The translations under genes were made by a program, and so were the position numbers. The notes beneath the pieces were generated by a model, which was not told the DNA's origin, did not search any database, and worked only from the letters and a program-made list of their open reading frames with translations. A stretch of 64,000 bases of DNA from contig OZ038456.1 of NCBI GenBank assembly GCA_964036195.1, positions 5,704,001 through 5,768,000 of the forward strand, read 5' to 3'. This DNA is from Sphaerolaimus hirsutus. Its lineage: Eukaryota; Nematoda; Chromadorea; Monhysterida; Sphaerolaimidae. Numbering within the stretch: position 1 is the stretch's first letter; each line of letters begins with the position of its first letter. Below are positions 21,901 through 31,694 of this stretch, piece after piece.

Positions 21901-24660
21901 CTCAATCAATTGTATCCGCTGGAAATCAATTCAAAGACAATGGATATCCCAGAGACAGCAGTGACAGTCAAAGTGGATTTACTGGACCCAGCAATTGTCC
22001 AGAAACATGTCAGAAATCAGAGCTCGAACAGAGACTCTGTACCAAACCCTGCTCAGAGGAACTCAGCATCAGATAGAGTCCTGAGAAGTGCAACAGGGAA
22101 AGCCACAGCAACCACCAGCAGTCTGATGATTGGAATGCTGTGCATGGTGTTGATGCTGACAGGCGTGTCAGAGTCAGCAACGCTGAGAGAAGCTGGCAAA
22201 GCTTACAGCGAAGTATTTTCCAGAACATACGTTCTAGAAACCTCGACAGTAAGGCCACCATCATTGGCAGCGCATCATGGATTGCCGCCTTTGCCTTCAG
22301 AATGGCCGCCAAAATCTGTCAGAGAGATGCAAACTTATGAGAGATTCAAGGATGCAATCAAAGATCATCCTGTGGAACAGGTGATCAGTTCACAAAGCCA
22401 GAAGTACCAAATTTGTACCAGTGGGAGGCATGGACATGCGCTTACAGTTCCTGAAGAAGTGCAGTGCCATATCCCACCAAGGAATTTTGTCAAGGCAATG
22501 AAAGTTACACTTTACGCACAGAGACAGATTCCACAGAAAGAGAAAGCATACAGATGCTACATCAGAATCAAAGAAATCATCACACACACCAGTTTCTGGG
22601 GAGCGAAAGGCATTACAGGCAATTTTGAGAAATACCAGCAAGTTGGCGTGGTAGCCTGTAACTATGCAAGAATTCACAAGATGTTCAGAGGAACACCTTT
22701 GGTGGAAATGGAGCCCAGAGTGTGGACAACCAATCAAACCTTGAATGTGGAATATTCATGGTGTTGCCATGATAAAGAGAATGTCGTCAGTAACTTCTAC
22801 ATGGAAGAAGGAACCGTGGCTTCACTCGATGGAAAGACTGTAATCAGCGACTTGCAAGATTTCAGCCAGTGCAGAGCCATGATGGGACATTGCAGAGACC
22901 ACAACTATGGAATCACAGTGTGGGACACGGAGAACTTCAAGCATCAATGTGCATATGAGAGAATTGGCAGATTCAAGTCAGAGATATCTGGCCAGACAAT
23001 TATTGTATCGAAATTGCAAGCAGCATACTCCCACAGCAACAAGACAAAGAGGCCAATTGGTTCAGAATGTGTTCCGAGAGACACATACTACACCGATCAA
23101 GGAGGTGTATTCATCCAGTTTGACAGAAGAGAAGATGTGCCTGTGGAATGGGCAATGCCAGGAAAGATAGTGGAGGCAAGAGAGTTGACAATCAGTGAAA
23201 CATTGTATGCCAGATTGGACGACAGAAACTCCAAGTTTCAGTTCCTGCAACATGTGGTCAGAGAGATGACTCAGGCACAATTTGCGATTGTATGGCATCA
23301 ATTATGTCAACTTCGCAAAAACCAGCTGGACATGTTGACTCAGCTTTTCCGCATCGATCCAACACTGGGGATTCGAGCCATGCTGGGAAGACAGGATGTT
23401 CATGCAGAATGGGCTGGAGAAGCAATTATGTTTTGGGAATGCAAGGAAGTGCAGCCATACATAGTTTATCAGACAGGAAAAGTGGGAGAGACATGTTACA
23501 AGTACACACCAATGAGACTGGACAAAGATGGGCCCTTGTGGTTCAAGAGCCCAGGCAGCAGAGACTTGGTGGAGAAATCACCAGAAGAAGACTGCAGCCA
23601 CACCACACCGCACCTGTACAGAAATGAGCATGAACAGTGGAAGTCTGCACATGGAATGGTGCATGTCACAGAGACGCCAATTGAAATGACATGGAAAGGA
23701 CAATGGCAGGCCTTCACGTTTGACGCGCCTCACCTGTTCACCAACATTGTCAACAGGGCAACCAATTTCATGGATGTCAGAGGCCAGATTCAGAGACTAC
23801 AGAATTTGGAGCATGTGCAGAACCAGTTGATCGATTACACAGCAGATATGTCATTGGATCCTAGAGTGATCAGAAATTCAATAGAAGGCATTGGAGCTGG
23901 AATTGGACAGACAGCAGCAGGAATCGGCAAAGCGTATGGTCACTATATTTCTGGAGTATCAAAAGGGTACACTAACTTTATGGGAGGAATGCTGAAAGGA
24001 CCCTTTCAAGTAATCATCAACACAATCGCAATACTGCTGGGAATCACAATCTTGATAGCTGGAATTGTAGCTGCAGGATACCTGTGGTACAATTGGAGAA
24101 TTGCCACAGGGAAGCCAGTGATTCCACCATGCGTATACACATGCATATGGAAATGCATAGTGTGTCCGTTCAAATGCATATGGCTATGCTTCAGAGCCAT
24201 CAGATATACTATTAAGAAATCAACTCAGAAAGAGACCAATTATCCACAAAGAAAAGTACGCAAGACAGAGTTGAGACCAGCAATCAAGAGGAGAGCCAGA
24301 TCCAACTCAACACAGTCCGTCAGATTTGCCAGGAGAGCAGAAACAGAGGACAGAATGGCAAAGTCACTATCAGCATACGTTCAGCCAGATGAAAGTTCAG
24401 CTGATGAGGGACAAGTCAGAGCCAGGAACAGAGACAGTGTTCACATGCCTGATATCCGCAAATTCACCTCACGCGAACGCGCAGGAAGCGATACGGGCAA
24501 CTACCTACTTCATCATCAGACTAGGTCGGCGTTGGCATCACCAGCAACCGGACCTGCAACTTCACGCACGCCCACGACTTCACGTACGACCACGTTCACC
24601 ACCGAGGCGACTGTGGAAACGCCACTCATCACTTTGGCGCCTACCACCACCAGCATGTGA
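15958..24660 (+). CDS. BEL/Pao gag-pol-envelope-like polyprotein
   Basis: The frame is open from 15934 (GTG). I take the ATG at 15958 (AAAAATGG context), giving 2900 residues. Visible in order: gag with a DUF1759-type region from about 172; a Cys-rich segment from C417; two canonical CX2CX4HX4C knuckles (C451-C464, C470-C483); aspartic protease LDTGS (D613); reverse transcriptase with D978 and YVDN at 1056-1059; RNase H with D1239, E1284, D1315, D1363; integrase with H1604/H1609 and C1639/C1642, then D1675, D1737, E1798; a DUF5641-like tail around 1890-1985. A hydrophobic signal/anchor at about 2057-2077 starts an envelope-like ectodomain. A Gly-rich stretch and a membrane segment at about 2685-2713 follow, then a Cys-rich and basic tail to 2900. 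The envelope family is not assigned. There is no stop between pol and envelope, so the latter must be cleaved or made from a spliced message. Confidence 0.95.
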   Translation: MVSPTGHIRKTLGPAKHRVESRLAREFAKYDLELFAEASKDDKRTEMRRVIASVKQEGAKLESAMTAVRTQFDAWRDVVKDIDEPDQMEQEQKIYQDSYEEYANMSDLVTQKIAAMNVYIEELQDMIQQLSGSTMYEVNTAFIQQMAAQMALTAQGAAPGASSTNATTAKSVKLQKLEVEQFTGEIVKFRSWWQMFESHIHNRTDLEDISKFSYLRSLLKGSAFGMISGLSVTAENYAPAIAMLKKRYDQPVVVRNTLMSNIMKLRQARNTCQDMRILFDAIERLLQQLESLGESVEHPMLLSQLQQKVPPEVLREIQKEQGTEEALTVEIFRKLFGKQLALSEAVQHAQQTEAPVQQSRQGFGNNPRAQQFNNRFQGNGNRFRGPENPRTSTGSMSVIQNGQSAPQAGFMNPGRPCVFCNDTQQLHFNDKCPKFKTARERRVVLSKAERCLRCLQKGHYMNQCQFTRNCFYCKSNRHHTAVCPEKFGDNGNANAGRQIPAFKANGQQSGQQSTNNGRKSVPTASRLAQSQQRKATVNCVTVEEAGPEMVETETISSTVVTEPNTKQQNTSVNLLVNRNMSMLMTARTVIEASEMDTEMEPEQPPLQIQAFLDTGSQGTYMSEKVAKKLNLKSTGEHHIQVYTFGNEKPHYKVVQQVEFRMRLRNGQKVDMVADVVPTLTTEQVKVPVSEQDEKYLQKYFPDESYFADRIPKEKETECKFKPDIIVGLNYFWDFMSRNTSTTRLPSGLYVIPSELGLLMGGGQLTSNRNQWTTDGAYPVVVNTIVHQIQREKWYEEAPLSIAPVPNVKDMDRLDTIGIMDQPDLVEDDEAIKQFNESVQRNPDGRYSVKFMYKPNLHELPDNKAMAFKRFRYLTNRLKRDPELLEKIQAIMKAQEEQGVIEKVQEDIMDGRKFHILPHQPVITPEKTTTKVREVYDASAKPPGMPSLNECMYRGPVILPQLVGMLMRFQLHGIALVADIEKAFLQISLQDSDRDVTRFLWYKDPTKPSMEDNIQIYRFARVPFGIICSPALLALTVRYHLNQAGTENAKLIDENLYVDNLILSVETEQKAIELYQESKVLFTEAQMNLREWNSNNKSFTWQLAESDVAKEIVTTVLGMKWDIESDQMWLKTPKTVQQSQLSETDQKIKLPTKRTVAKVTAGCFDPMGLVSPVLLPAKRFLQTLWHSGPSAKEWDTPLSEEQTAIWQQLETELLKVGQIKFNRNLNYQSGADAQLHIFVDASAMAYSAAAYICQKTENDSGTSSLLYSRLRLAPKKPEVTIPRLELLAMLIGSRMSKFIHKELKDVKFSQTVVWSDSTCCLKWLTTAKPLACFVKNRLDEIRKIQSETENMHIRHIAGLENPADMATRGMNMSELEGSNLWWKGPEWLMTGEWPEPKVEPVTPEVMAEIKKEELKFPKASPIYLGATQQVASDPDASNMQVDESKQSNPLGIEIQRFSSLTKLLDATVYMMRFVRQMHKKRSRNGSQNGLSEIMKSICGTIKPQGIISIEEREIALKYWIKVTQQNHYKRVAEILAKGHNRGSQNSKKTAADQQLIKWLNVQMHQDGILKCHGLMEHTDPQEVTVPLILLPATATVTQLIVRNQHEKLMHAGVQHTLAAIRQKYWITQGRRVIYNVTRTCPTCKKLGAKPYQLPPMPDLPETRVQRARPFQYTGLDYLGPVWYKVDKDHKKMWICLFTCMVTRAVHLESVLDMTAQEFLNAVRRFIARRGKPEAVISDNATQFKLTEKVLSTSNDKAINTGKEWSEMVKSGAVQTYCSQQQIQWNMSTPMAPWQGGVYERMVGITKKHFKAAVGHRMLTLQELLTLLPEVEAVINSRPISYIYGDVKSLRVLTPKDFLTGEGQIGAPQFDTDKDGEFVPRMDNAAKLQKYWETTQQTLDKFWDLWHQEYIPSLRERTQVTHKHGRLTATQEPKVNEVVLIYEENMPRGAWRMGRIEQLEPSKDGQIRSAKVRTANRNVVSRPLNQLYPLEINSKTMDIPETAVTVKVDLLDPAIVQKHVRNQSSNRDSVPNPAQRNSASDRVLRSATGKATATTSSLMIGMLCMVLMLTGVSESATLREAGKAYSEVFSRTYVLETSTVRPPSLAAHHGLPPLPSEWPPKSVREMQTYERFKDAIKDHPVEQVISSQSQKYQICTSGRHGHALTVPEEVQCHIPPRNFVKAMKVTLYAQRQIPQKEKAYRCYIRIKEIITHTSFWGAKGITGNFEKYQQVGVVACNYARIHKMFRGTPLVEMEPRVWTTNQTLNVEYSWCCHDKENVVSNFYMEEGTVASLDGKTVISDLQDFSQCRAMMGHCRDHNYGITVWDTENFKHQCAYERIGRFKSEISGQTIIVSKLQAAYSHSNKTKRPIGSECVPRDTYYTDQGGVFIQFDRREDVPVEWAMPGKIVEARELTISETLYARLDDRNSKFQFLQHVVREMTQAQFAIVWHQLCQLRKNQLDMLTQLFRIDPTLGIRAMLGRQDVHAEWAGEAIMFWECKEVQPYIVYQTGKVGETCYKYTPMRLDKDGPLWFKSPGSRDLVEKSPEEDCSHTTPHLYRNEHEQWKSAHGMVHVTETPIEMTWKGQWQAFTFDAPHLFTNIVNRATNFMDVRGQIQRLQNLEHVQNQLIDYTADMSLDPRVIRNSIEGIGAGIGQTAAGIGKAYGHYISGVSKGYTNFMGGMLKGPFQVIINTIAILLGITILIAGIVAAGYLWYNWRIATGKPVIPPCVYTCIWKCIVCPFKCIWLCFRAIRYTIKKSTQKETNYPQRKVRKTELRPAIKRRARSNSTQSVRFARRAETEDRMAKSLSAYVQPDESSADEGQVRARNRDSVHMPDIRKFTSRERAGSDTGNYLLHHQTRSALASPATGPATSRTPTTSRTTTFTTEATVETPLITLAPTTTSM

Positions 24661-24702
24661 CATTGCTGCAACAACGGGGTGCAGCAACTCTTCAGCCCGG
24701 AG

Positions 24703-26004
24703 TGTGCTGACCGTGGCAAAATGGATGGATAAAGAAATACAGAGAATTGATAATTAGGCTCATATTTACGCATTTACTCATTTGCACTAATTTACATTTT
24801 ATGCACTATATTACTTTACCACGCAAATTGTATTTCCTGCACTATATTATTTCCCATGGAGAATATTCAATTAGGAAAGTGTTCTATAAATTGTTGATAG
24901 GTTTATTTGGAAAGTTTAGGTTAAAAGGTCAAATAAGTTATTATTAGGTGTATTAATATGAAATTAGGCTCATTCAACTCGCCGTAATTTTCTGATCATT
25001 ATTATATATACATTTACATGGTTTACTTGCAATTTGGGAAAGTCAAAAGTTGTAAATATTTATATGCCACGTATTTATTTAGGCCAGCGTCCTAATAGAG
25101 AAATAATGCCCTGTGCGCAACTAGCATTTACTGTACGTATTTACGAAGCCCTTCGCGTAGGCATAATTGTTATAACCCTGCTCATAAGTTTTATTATCTT
25201 TACTTTGATATTAATTATAATACTCTGTTCAAGCTGAATATTATAAACCCTGCTCAATTATTATACCCATTTACTTGAATAAGTCCTAATTTACCCATTA
25301 TTCGACATACGTTTCCAAGAAGTGATTATTATTATTGTGCTGAATATACCTTATTCTATTTACGTCATTAGGAACATTTGCACCACTAATTACAATTTCC
25401 TAACCCTATTATATTAGTTCCAATGTGTGTCAATGTTTTCTGACAAATTGAACCAAATTAGTAAATCGGCCGAGTTTGCCGACTTCGCGCCTCTCAAGAT
25501 TAATAGTTTTCTATTAGCCCAATTTGTACTTGGTATTTCTTTACCATAAGTATTTGAATGTATGCACGCATAGAATAAGCCAACTGTTTCGGTCAAATGT
25601 ATCTTAGTGTTATATTTGTGGTTTATTTGTGCATTTGTATTAGGAAATTACTGTAGCTGTTTTTCTATACATGATTTCCGTGTCTTAGCTACTTTGAAAG
25701 TTTTTACTTGAGTCTGCGGACCCCAAGCTACTGAACGAAAATAAGCTAGCGATAGAAACTTCGATTAGGAAGCTCGCTAGGCTTTGCGCTTTTGTAACAC
25801 GCTGTATCTGATCAAAAATAAAGTACCTGAAACAATTTGAACCCCTTTTCAACACGCATCTACGAAATAAACTCAACTTGGCTGTCGACAAGTGGACGTT
25901 CGGCTACAACGGGAAATCAACCACTCTAAAGGCCGTTTCTCACTACGGTCTTGAAGCAGCCGGATTCGGTGGTAGAAGACGCTGACTTCGGTAGCTTCAT
26001 CACA
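24703..26004 (+). repeat. 3' LTR
   Basis: Second copy of the 1302-bp LTR, ending 5 bp before genomic sequence. The bases before it (TTCAGCCCGGAG) do not form an obvious polypurine tract, which is unusual for an apparently recent element. Confidence 0.95.
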
Positions 26005-26009
26005 TTAAG

Positions 26010-27211
26010 TGTGAACTAGTGTGTCAATCCCTCAAGTGGGGAACTAGAAAAACAAACAATTTATAGGTGAGAGGTAATGACAAGTGGAATGGCGAGTGAT
26101 AAGTAAAAAAACGTAAATTTATAAGTGGCAAGTGGCAAGGTCACAAGAAAAATCTAAAAACGTTTTCTTTTTTTACCTGCCTTCTCACTAATAAATTGAC
26201 GTCTCTCTCAACTTTGACTTCTCACTGATAAATCGTTCTAGTTCTCCACTTGCGGAATTGGCAACCTCTTAACATTTAAGCATGTTGAACTGACCATATA
26301 ACACTACATTTGTCAAATAATAAAGTTCCGTTCACATATTTTTTACGTTTTTGCTGGTACCCGGGTAATTGTGCCAGGAAAACGTAACAAAATGTAATGG
26401 TATTTTTGGAAAGCGTAAATGTAAACGTAAGGATATATACCCAAATAACCGTGTATTTTGGGTAAACATAAATATGTTTTCGCAACTCTGCAAATAACAC
26501 ATGAACTAGTGAATTTGAAGGTTAAAATGATCAAAAAGGTATGAAAAATAGAGATTTTTAGTGAAAGTTGGGGCAAAATTCCTAAAAAGTACACACTTTT
26601 ACGTTTTATGGGGTAAAAAGTATTTTACTTGTGTTTACTCATGAGTAAAAGTAAACAATTTACTTTATGTTTTCTGTACTAAGGGGGTGAGTAAAAAATA
26701 AATACTTTACATTTATGTATACCTTGAAAAAAGTTCATTTTATCACTGATAATATCTATATAATGGTGCAAATTCTGCCAAATTACTGCCAACTTCACAA
26801 ATCAAGCTTTACCAATAAATATGGTGATATTTATACCTTTGCACTTGGCAGCATAGTTGAAACATATTTACTTTTACTGGATAAAGACATATACTCAAGT
26901 ACTCAGTGGGGATGGAAAAAACGTTTTTTCAATGATTCCATTTTTAAATAAAACTGTTTGTTTTTCAAAAGCTCCCAGACCCATAGTTTATGAGTTTACA
27001 TAAAAAGGTTTTATTAGACACATGGTAGTAATTTGTGATGTTATCTATGGCCATAGAATGGATGTGGAGCCATGGAATGACATTATAAGTGGTGATTTCT
27101 GTCAAATATATTTGTTTTTTGTAGACTTATGCATATCATCTTTTGTCAAATGTTCATGTCTGCAAGTGAAGTTGGGCACAGAATAGTGTTTAAATTAGGT
27201 TACAAAAGAAG
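26010..27211. other. Stretch without recognisable gene; repeat fragments
   Basis: 26050-26250 has AAGTGGCAAGG/CTCACTAATAAA words. 26340-26470 and 26580-26920 hold GTAAACGTAAGG and TTACTCATGAGTAAAAGTA words of the family intact just downstream. 26935-27200 resembles the interior of the 50835 element (CCATGGAATGACATTATAAG). Nothing coding is supported. Confidence 0.4.
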
Positions 27212-27219
27212 GTTAATAC

Positions 27220-27854
27220 CATAGTTGTTAAAACATATTTACTTTTACTTGCTAAATACGTATACTAAGTACTGAGTAAATACTTTTACGTTTCCTCTGA
27301 AAAAAGTTCCAGTACTTGCTTTTATGTATACTTTTTGAAAGTATGCAAGTACAGAAAACATATTCCAGATAGGCTTTTATATCATTTTTTGAAGGCACAG
27401 AAGGAAAAAAATGGGAGAATATGCTAAAAATAGTGAAAATAGACAAAAATGAATATACAAGCCCATATCTAGCCAAAAATTTGCTTAGAATGTTAAGAAC
27501 GAGCACACCCTGTGATCAGTGATTTCCACTTGTCTCACTATTTATGTGAGCTCACATAGAAGATCAGCAACCAATAAAGCAACAACATCAATACAAATAC
27601 CAAAACATCTACATTCTTAACATGTATGCAAGAAGTTGTGAAAAGTTGTAATTTTTACTGAAAATTGGGGCAACATTTGCTCAAAAATACTCACATTTAT
27701 GTTTTCCACGAGAAAAGTATGTTTACTCATGTTTACTCAAGAGTGAAAGTAAATAAATTTACTTTATGTTTTCTGTACTCAAGTGGTGAGTAAAAAATAA
27801 ATACTTTATGTTTACGTATACTTTTGAAAAACTTCAGTACTTTTAACAACTCTG
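27220..27854. mobile_element. hAT-like element, GTAAACGTAAAG-word family, intact
   Basis: Ends CATAGTTGTTAAAACATA and ACTTTTAACAACTCTG with identical 8-bp flanks GTTAATAC (27212-27219, 27855-27862). The 635-bp body is mostly variations on TTTACTTTTACT, GAGTACTGAGTAAATAC and GTAAAAAATAAATACTTTA. The same termini are seen near 1328, 7165, 7935 and 56391-56829. Confidence 0.85.
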
Positions 27855-27926
27855 GTTAATACATTGGCAGTGACGTTTCACACTGTAGAATTGTGGGGGC
27901 ACTGTGGCTCTATATTGTATACTATG

Positions 27927-28125
27927 ACCAGGGTTGGCAAAATCTCAGAAAAAAAATGAAAATAAGATGGAAAATTGAAGAATAAAATAAAATTAATGAA
28001 ATAAAAATACAATTTTACTAAAATTCAAATTTTTGGAATTTTTTTAAGCAAAATTTTACTAAAATTCAAATTTTGTAAAATTTTAGTAAAATTTTACAAA
28101 AATTTGAATGTTTGTAAAATCCCAT
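27927..28125. repeat. CAGGGTTGGCAAAATCTC fragment
   Basis: Left end CAGGGTTGGCAAAATCTCAG followed by AAAATTTTACTAAAATTC words, as in the intact elements at 397-1198 and 55542-56326. The right end is missing. Confidence 0.55.
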
Positions 28126-28243
28126 ATGAATAAAACAAATTTGATGAGTAATTCATTGATGGGAGGGGGTATAATTCAAGGAGGTAAGTAAACATTCGAA
28201 CAGGGGGTATAATTTGAAGAGGTAGGCAATTCATTCATGTGCG

Positions 28244-28648
28244 TAGGGTACAAATGATATATCGTATCGAATATCGGATATCTACCATTTTTTATATTGA
28301 ATATCAATATCAAAAATTTTGAAAAACTATTGAATATCAAATATCGATATCAAAAATTTTGAAAAATATCAAATATCGATATTGAATATTGACCATTTTT
28401 TGATACATTGAACCTGTATTGTGTCCCTAAATTAAGTTACCACATGAAAATAAACCACATGAAAATACAATATGCCACTTGAAATATGCCTTGCTATACC
28501 AAGAGAAATTTCAATATCAAATATAGACAATTTTTTATATCGAATATCAACATCAAGGTTCCATATAGTATTGATATCGAATATCGAGTTTCAGAAAAAT
28601 ATCAAATATTGAATATCGATATCGAAAAGTCATATCATTTGAACCCTA
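28244..28648. mobile_element. hAT-like element, GATATCGA-word family
   Basis: Starts TAGGGTACAAATGATAT and ends ATATCATTTGAACCCTA. The 8-bp flanks CATGTGCG and CATGTGGG (28236-28243, 28649-28656) differ at one base. Nearly the whole element is made of ATCGAATATCGATATC-type words. Confidence 0.75.
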
Positions 28649-28710
28649 CATGTGGGGGATAGTTCCAGTAGGTATGTAATACCCACATGGGGAGTAATTA
28701 GAGGAGGTAG

Positions 28711-29010
28711 GCATACTCGGCAGACATAACACCTAGTATGGTCACTTACCAAAACCCATCTGAATTATAAATCAAAAATTATACAGTTTTTCATCATCAT
28801 ATTTATTTCATTTTTAACACACCCAGCTAACAGCACACTTAGTATGGAAGCCTACCATAATTTGATGAATACAATATTGTGATAAATTTTGTAATCATTC
28901 ATAATTTATTATTCCATAGTAAAAACTCAATATTATGACTGTAAAATTTTTGGTTCATTACTCAGATGTGTTCTGGTAGGCTTTCATACTAAGTGTGATG
29001 TCTGCCAAAT
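28711..29010. mobile_element. CTCGGCGGACA palindromic element, nested pair
   Basis: Two sets of TACCATAA/ATTTTTGGTTCATTA words with ends CTCGGCAGACATAACACC at 28708 and TGTGATGTCTGCCAAATATA at 29010. This is a decayed, possibly self-inserted relative of 6255-6448. Confidence 0.5.
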
Positions 29011-29029
29011 ATAATTCATTCACTTGGGG

Positions 29030-29615
29030 GGATAATTTGAGGGGGTGGGTAATTCACCTACCTCGTGGGTTTACTATGAGGAGGTAGATAATTCATTCAC
29101 ACAGGGAGGATAATTCAAGGGGTAGGTAATTCACACAGGGGTGGGGGTTACTGCTAGGGGATGAGTAATTCACACAGGGGGGTAATTCAAGGGGATGGGT
29201 AATTCACGCAGGTGGGATAACTCAAGGGGATGGTAATTCATGCAGGGGGATAATTTGAGGGGATGGGTACTTCACAGGGGGGTAATTTGAGGGGATGGGT
29301 AACTCACATGGGGGGATAATTCGAGGATATGGACAATTCATTGCGGGATTATTCGAGGAGATTGACAATTCATGGGGGGATAATTTGAGGGGATGAGTAA
29401 TTCACACGGGGAGGGGGTAATTCGAGGGGATGGGTAATTCACATGGAGGGGATAAGTCAGAGGGGATGGGTAATTCACGTGGTGTGATAATTCAAGGAGA
29501 TGGATAATTCACGAGGGGATAAGTTGACGGGATAGGTAATTACGGGGGGGGGGGGGATAATTCGAGGTGGTAGGTAATTCGCGCAGGAGGGATAATTCGA
29601 GGGGCTAGGTATTTT
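29030..29615. repeat. Degenerate minisatellite of CCGTATT-group words
   Basis: About twenty imperfect tandem units of roughly 28-32 bp, each a variant of GGGGGATAATTCGAGG followed by GGATGGGTAATTCAC. The word is that of the TTCGAATTATCCCC subfamily, so the array probably grew from an element's subterminal repeats. Confidence 0.7.
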
Positions 29616-29783
29616 CTGGGAGGCTGCCCTGTTTTTGCTAAAAATAGTGCAATTCATATACTCTGTCCGGTTACTTTATGCCATACATTTTTCCTTGAGG
29701 AAACACTCCCGCAGTGTGATACGTCATAAATTTCAGCCGCTATCCAACTCGTTCCGGTGTGAAATACAAAAAAAGAAAATAGG

Positions 29784-29978
29784 TATACCCGATGGACATC
29801 ACACTTTGTATGGAAACATACCATAACCCATCTGAATAATGAACCAAAAATTTTACAGTTTTCATCATATTTCATTTCACTTTTACTATGGAATAATTAA
29901 TTGTGAAAGTTTTCACAAGATTTTATTCATTAAATTCTAGTAGGATTCTGTACATACTTTGCGGTCCGCTGAGTATAT
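29784..29978. mobile_element. TATACTCGGCGGACA-type palindromic element, copy 2
   Basis: Arms TATACCCGATGGACATCACA and GCGGTCCGCTGAGTATA enclose AATGAACCAAAAATT and CTATGGAATAATTAATT, as in 6255-6448. Several arm mismatches show it is older. Confidence 0.65.
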
Positions 29979-30083
29979 GTGTCATGGAAAATTCGGCCGC
30001 GCTAGAACTTGTTCAGACGAAACGAGCGAGATATTTCCTGAATCTAAAGGCCACATTCGAAACGTTCGCCGCAATTGGTGAAA

Positions 30084-30534
30084 TACCGTATTTCCTCGAA
30101 ATACCCCCCCCCTCGAAATACCCCCCCCCTCGAAATACCCCCCCTCAAAATGGACACTATGAACTTTTAAACCCCCCCCTCGAAATACCCCCCCCCCCAA
30201 ATTTAGTGTATAGAGAACGTAAATGACAAAGGCTGCGGTTTGTCATCTGGGTAATGCAAAACACACGTTAAAAACGACGACTCTGTTGTGTGAGAACAGT
30301 GATTATACGTCTACACACTTATACAAGTCTTTAGAGTCTTATAAATGGCGATTTTTGTTGCATTTTCGACGTCTGCGTACGTTTCAGACGACAATTTAGT
30401 ACTTGGTTTTCAAAAAATTTCTGGCGAAATAATAAACCCCCCCCTCGAAATACCCCCCCCCTCGTTTAACCCCCCCTCAAAATTCTCACTCTGAAACAAT
30501 AAACCCCCCGGGGGTATTTCGAGGAAATACGGTA
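30084..30534. mobile_element. CCGTATT-group element, complete
   Basis: TACCGTATTTCCTCGAAATA at the left, GGTATTTCGAGGAAATACGGTA at the right. Both flanking zones are CCCCCCTCGAAATACCCC rows. The centre contains a CGTCTGCGTACGTTTCAGAC segment also present near 34000. 451 bp, no coding frame. Confidence 0.8.
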
Positions 30535-30799
30535 GTCTGCTAAGTTCCGCTTAAGATAAATAGCAATATTTCTGGCTTTGGTAACGCCACGTATTCACTT
30601 GAAAATAGTAGCGTCAGCCCGGCATACAGAGAAATCTATCATTTTCTTAATTCTTTTGGGAAAATTCGTTCCTTAAAGTTTTCAGTTTGACATAGATATT
30701 CGAGTTTGATAAAAAAAGGTACATAACTCCTATCTGTTTGTAGAGTATCGTGTCTGCCGAGTATACCTCATTCCAAAAATGATCACACTTGCCAATCCG

Positions 30800-31215
30800 T
30801 TTAAATGTTCGTTGTCGGTTCGCCCGGAATTCAACGAGGCTTTTTCGTCATATTTTTGTTGTCGGTTCGGTTTCTGTTGAACGAGGCTTTTTTGTCGGCA
30901 CAGGCAAAATTTCTGTAAAATTTGTGCGTTGTCGTGACAAAAAGTCCATTGGCGACAAAAAAAATTTGCTGGCACAGCTCGCAGTGTAAACGCCGCTTTA
31001 TTCAGATAAAGTATCCAGGTTCAAGCACGACAAGAACGACAGAGCACAAAAGTACATAAATACATACATAAATAAATAATACATCGATACATTCCTTCTA
31101 ATAGAAGGGCAGGTCTCCAATAGAAGGGCGTCTCCAATAGAAGGTACACTTTTGCCGACTTTATTTGGGCCATGAAATAAATAGAAGGGCGGTCTCCAAT
31201 AGAAGGTACACAAAG
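30800..31215. repeat. GCGGCGTTTACACTGC repeat and AGAAGGGCG words
   Basis: 30800-31000 has TTGTCGGTTCG words and the end GCAGTGTAAACGCCGCTTTA. 31085-31215 has TCTAATAGAAGGGC and CTCCAATAGAAGG words, related to the element at 62609-63036. Confidence 0.45.
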
Positions 31216-31694
31216 TGCTGGAATCGTGCCAAATGTATAAAAAATAGAATATCAGCGGATGCTGTGCTTTAGTGGCTTTAGTCCAGAGTTGTTGGAATTA
31301 CTGAACTTTTTAAAAGTTTATGTAAACGTAAAGTTTTTTTACTCATCACAAAGTATAGAAAACGTAAAATACTTTTTTTACTCATACGTACGCGTAAACG
31401 CGAGTACAAATTTTTTCCACAGTAAAATGCAAAAGTGAGCACTTTTCTTCATAGAATATGTAGAACTGGGTAGGTTTTCGAAATATTTACCCCACACCCA
31501 TAAAATGGCCACTACGAATTACCTAATAGACCCCCTATCGAACCCCCCTCCCCCCCACCCAAATTGAGTGTAACGAGAACGTAAATATCAAAACGTTCAG
31601 TTTGTGTTTTGTGAAATGCAGGACACGTTAAAACAATGACTTCGTCACGCTAGAACAGGGTTTATGTCATCTCTATTTACATACTTAGGTTATA

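Larger units (their letters stand above)
13446..26004 (+). mobile_element. BEL/Pao LTR retrotransposon with envelope-like region, intact
   Basis: Complete 12,559-bp element flanked by the 5-bp target duplication TTAAG (13441-13445, 26005-26009). Both LTRs are 1302 bp, start TGTGCTGACC and end TTCATCACA (TG...CA). Comparing them base by base I found three differences, all transitions (near 14030/25287, 14171/25428, 14736/25993), about 0.2%, so insertion is recent. Domain order gag, protease, reverse transcriptase, RNase H, integrase, envelope-like is that of BEL/Pao. The single open frame makes it potentially active. Confidence 0.96.
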
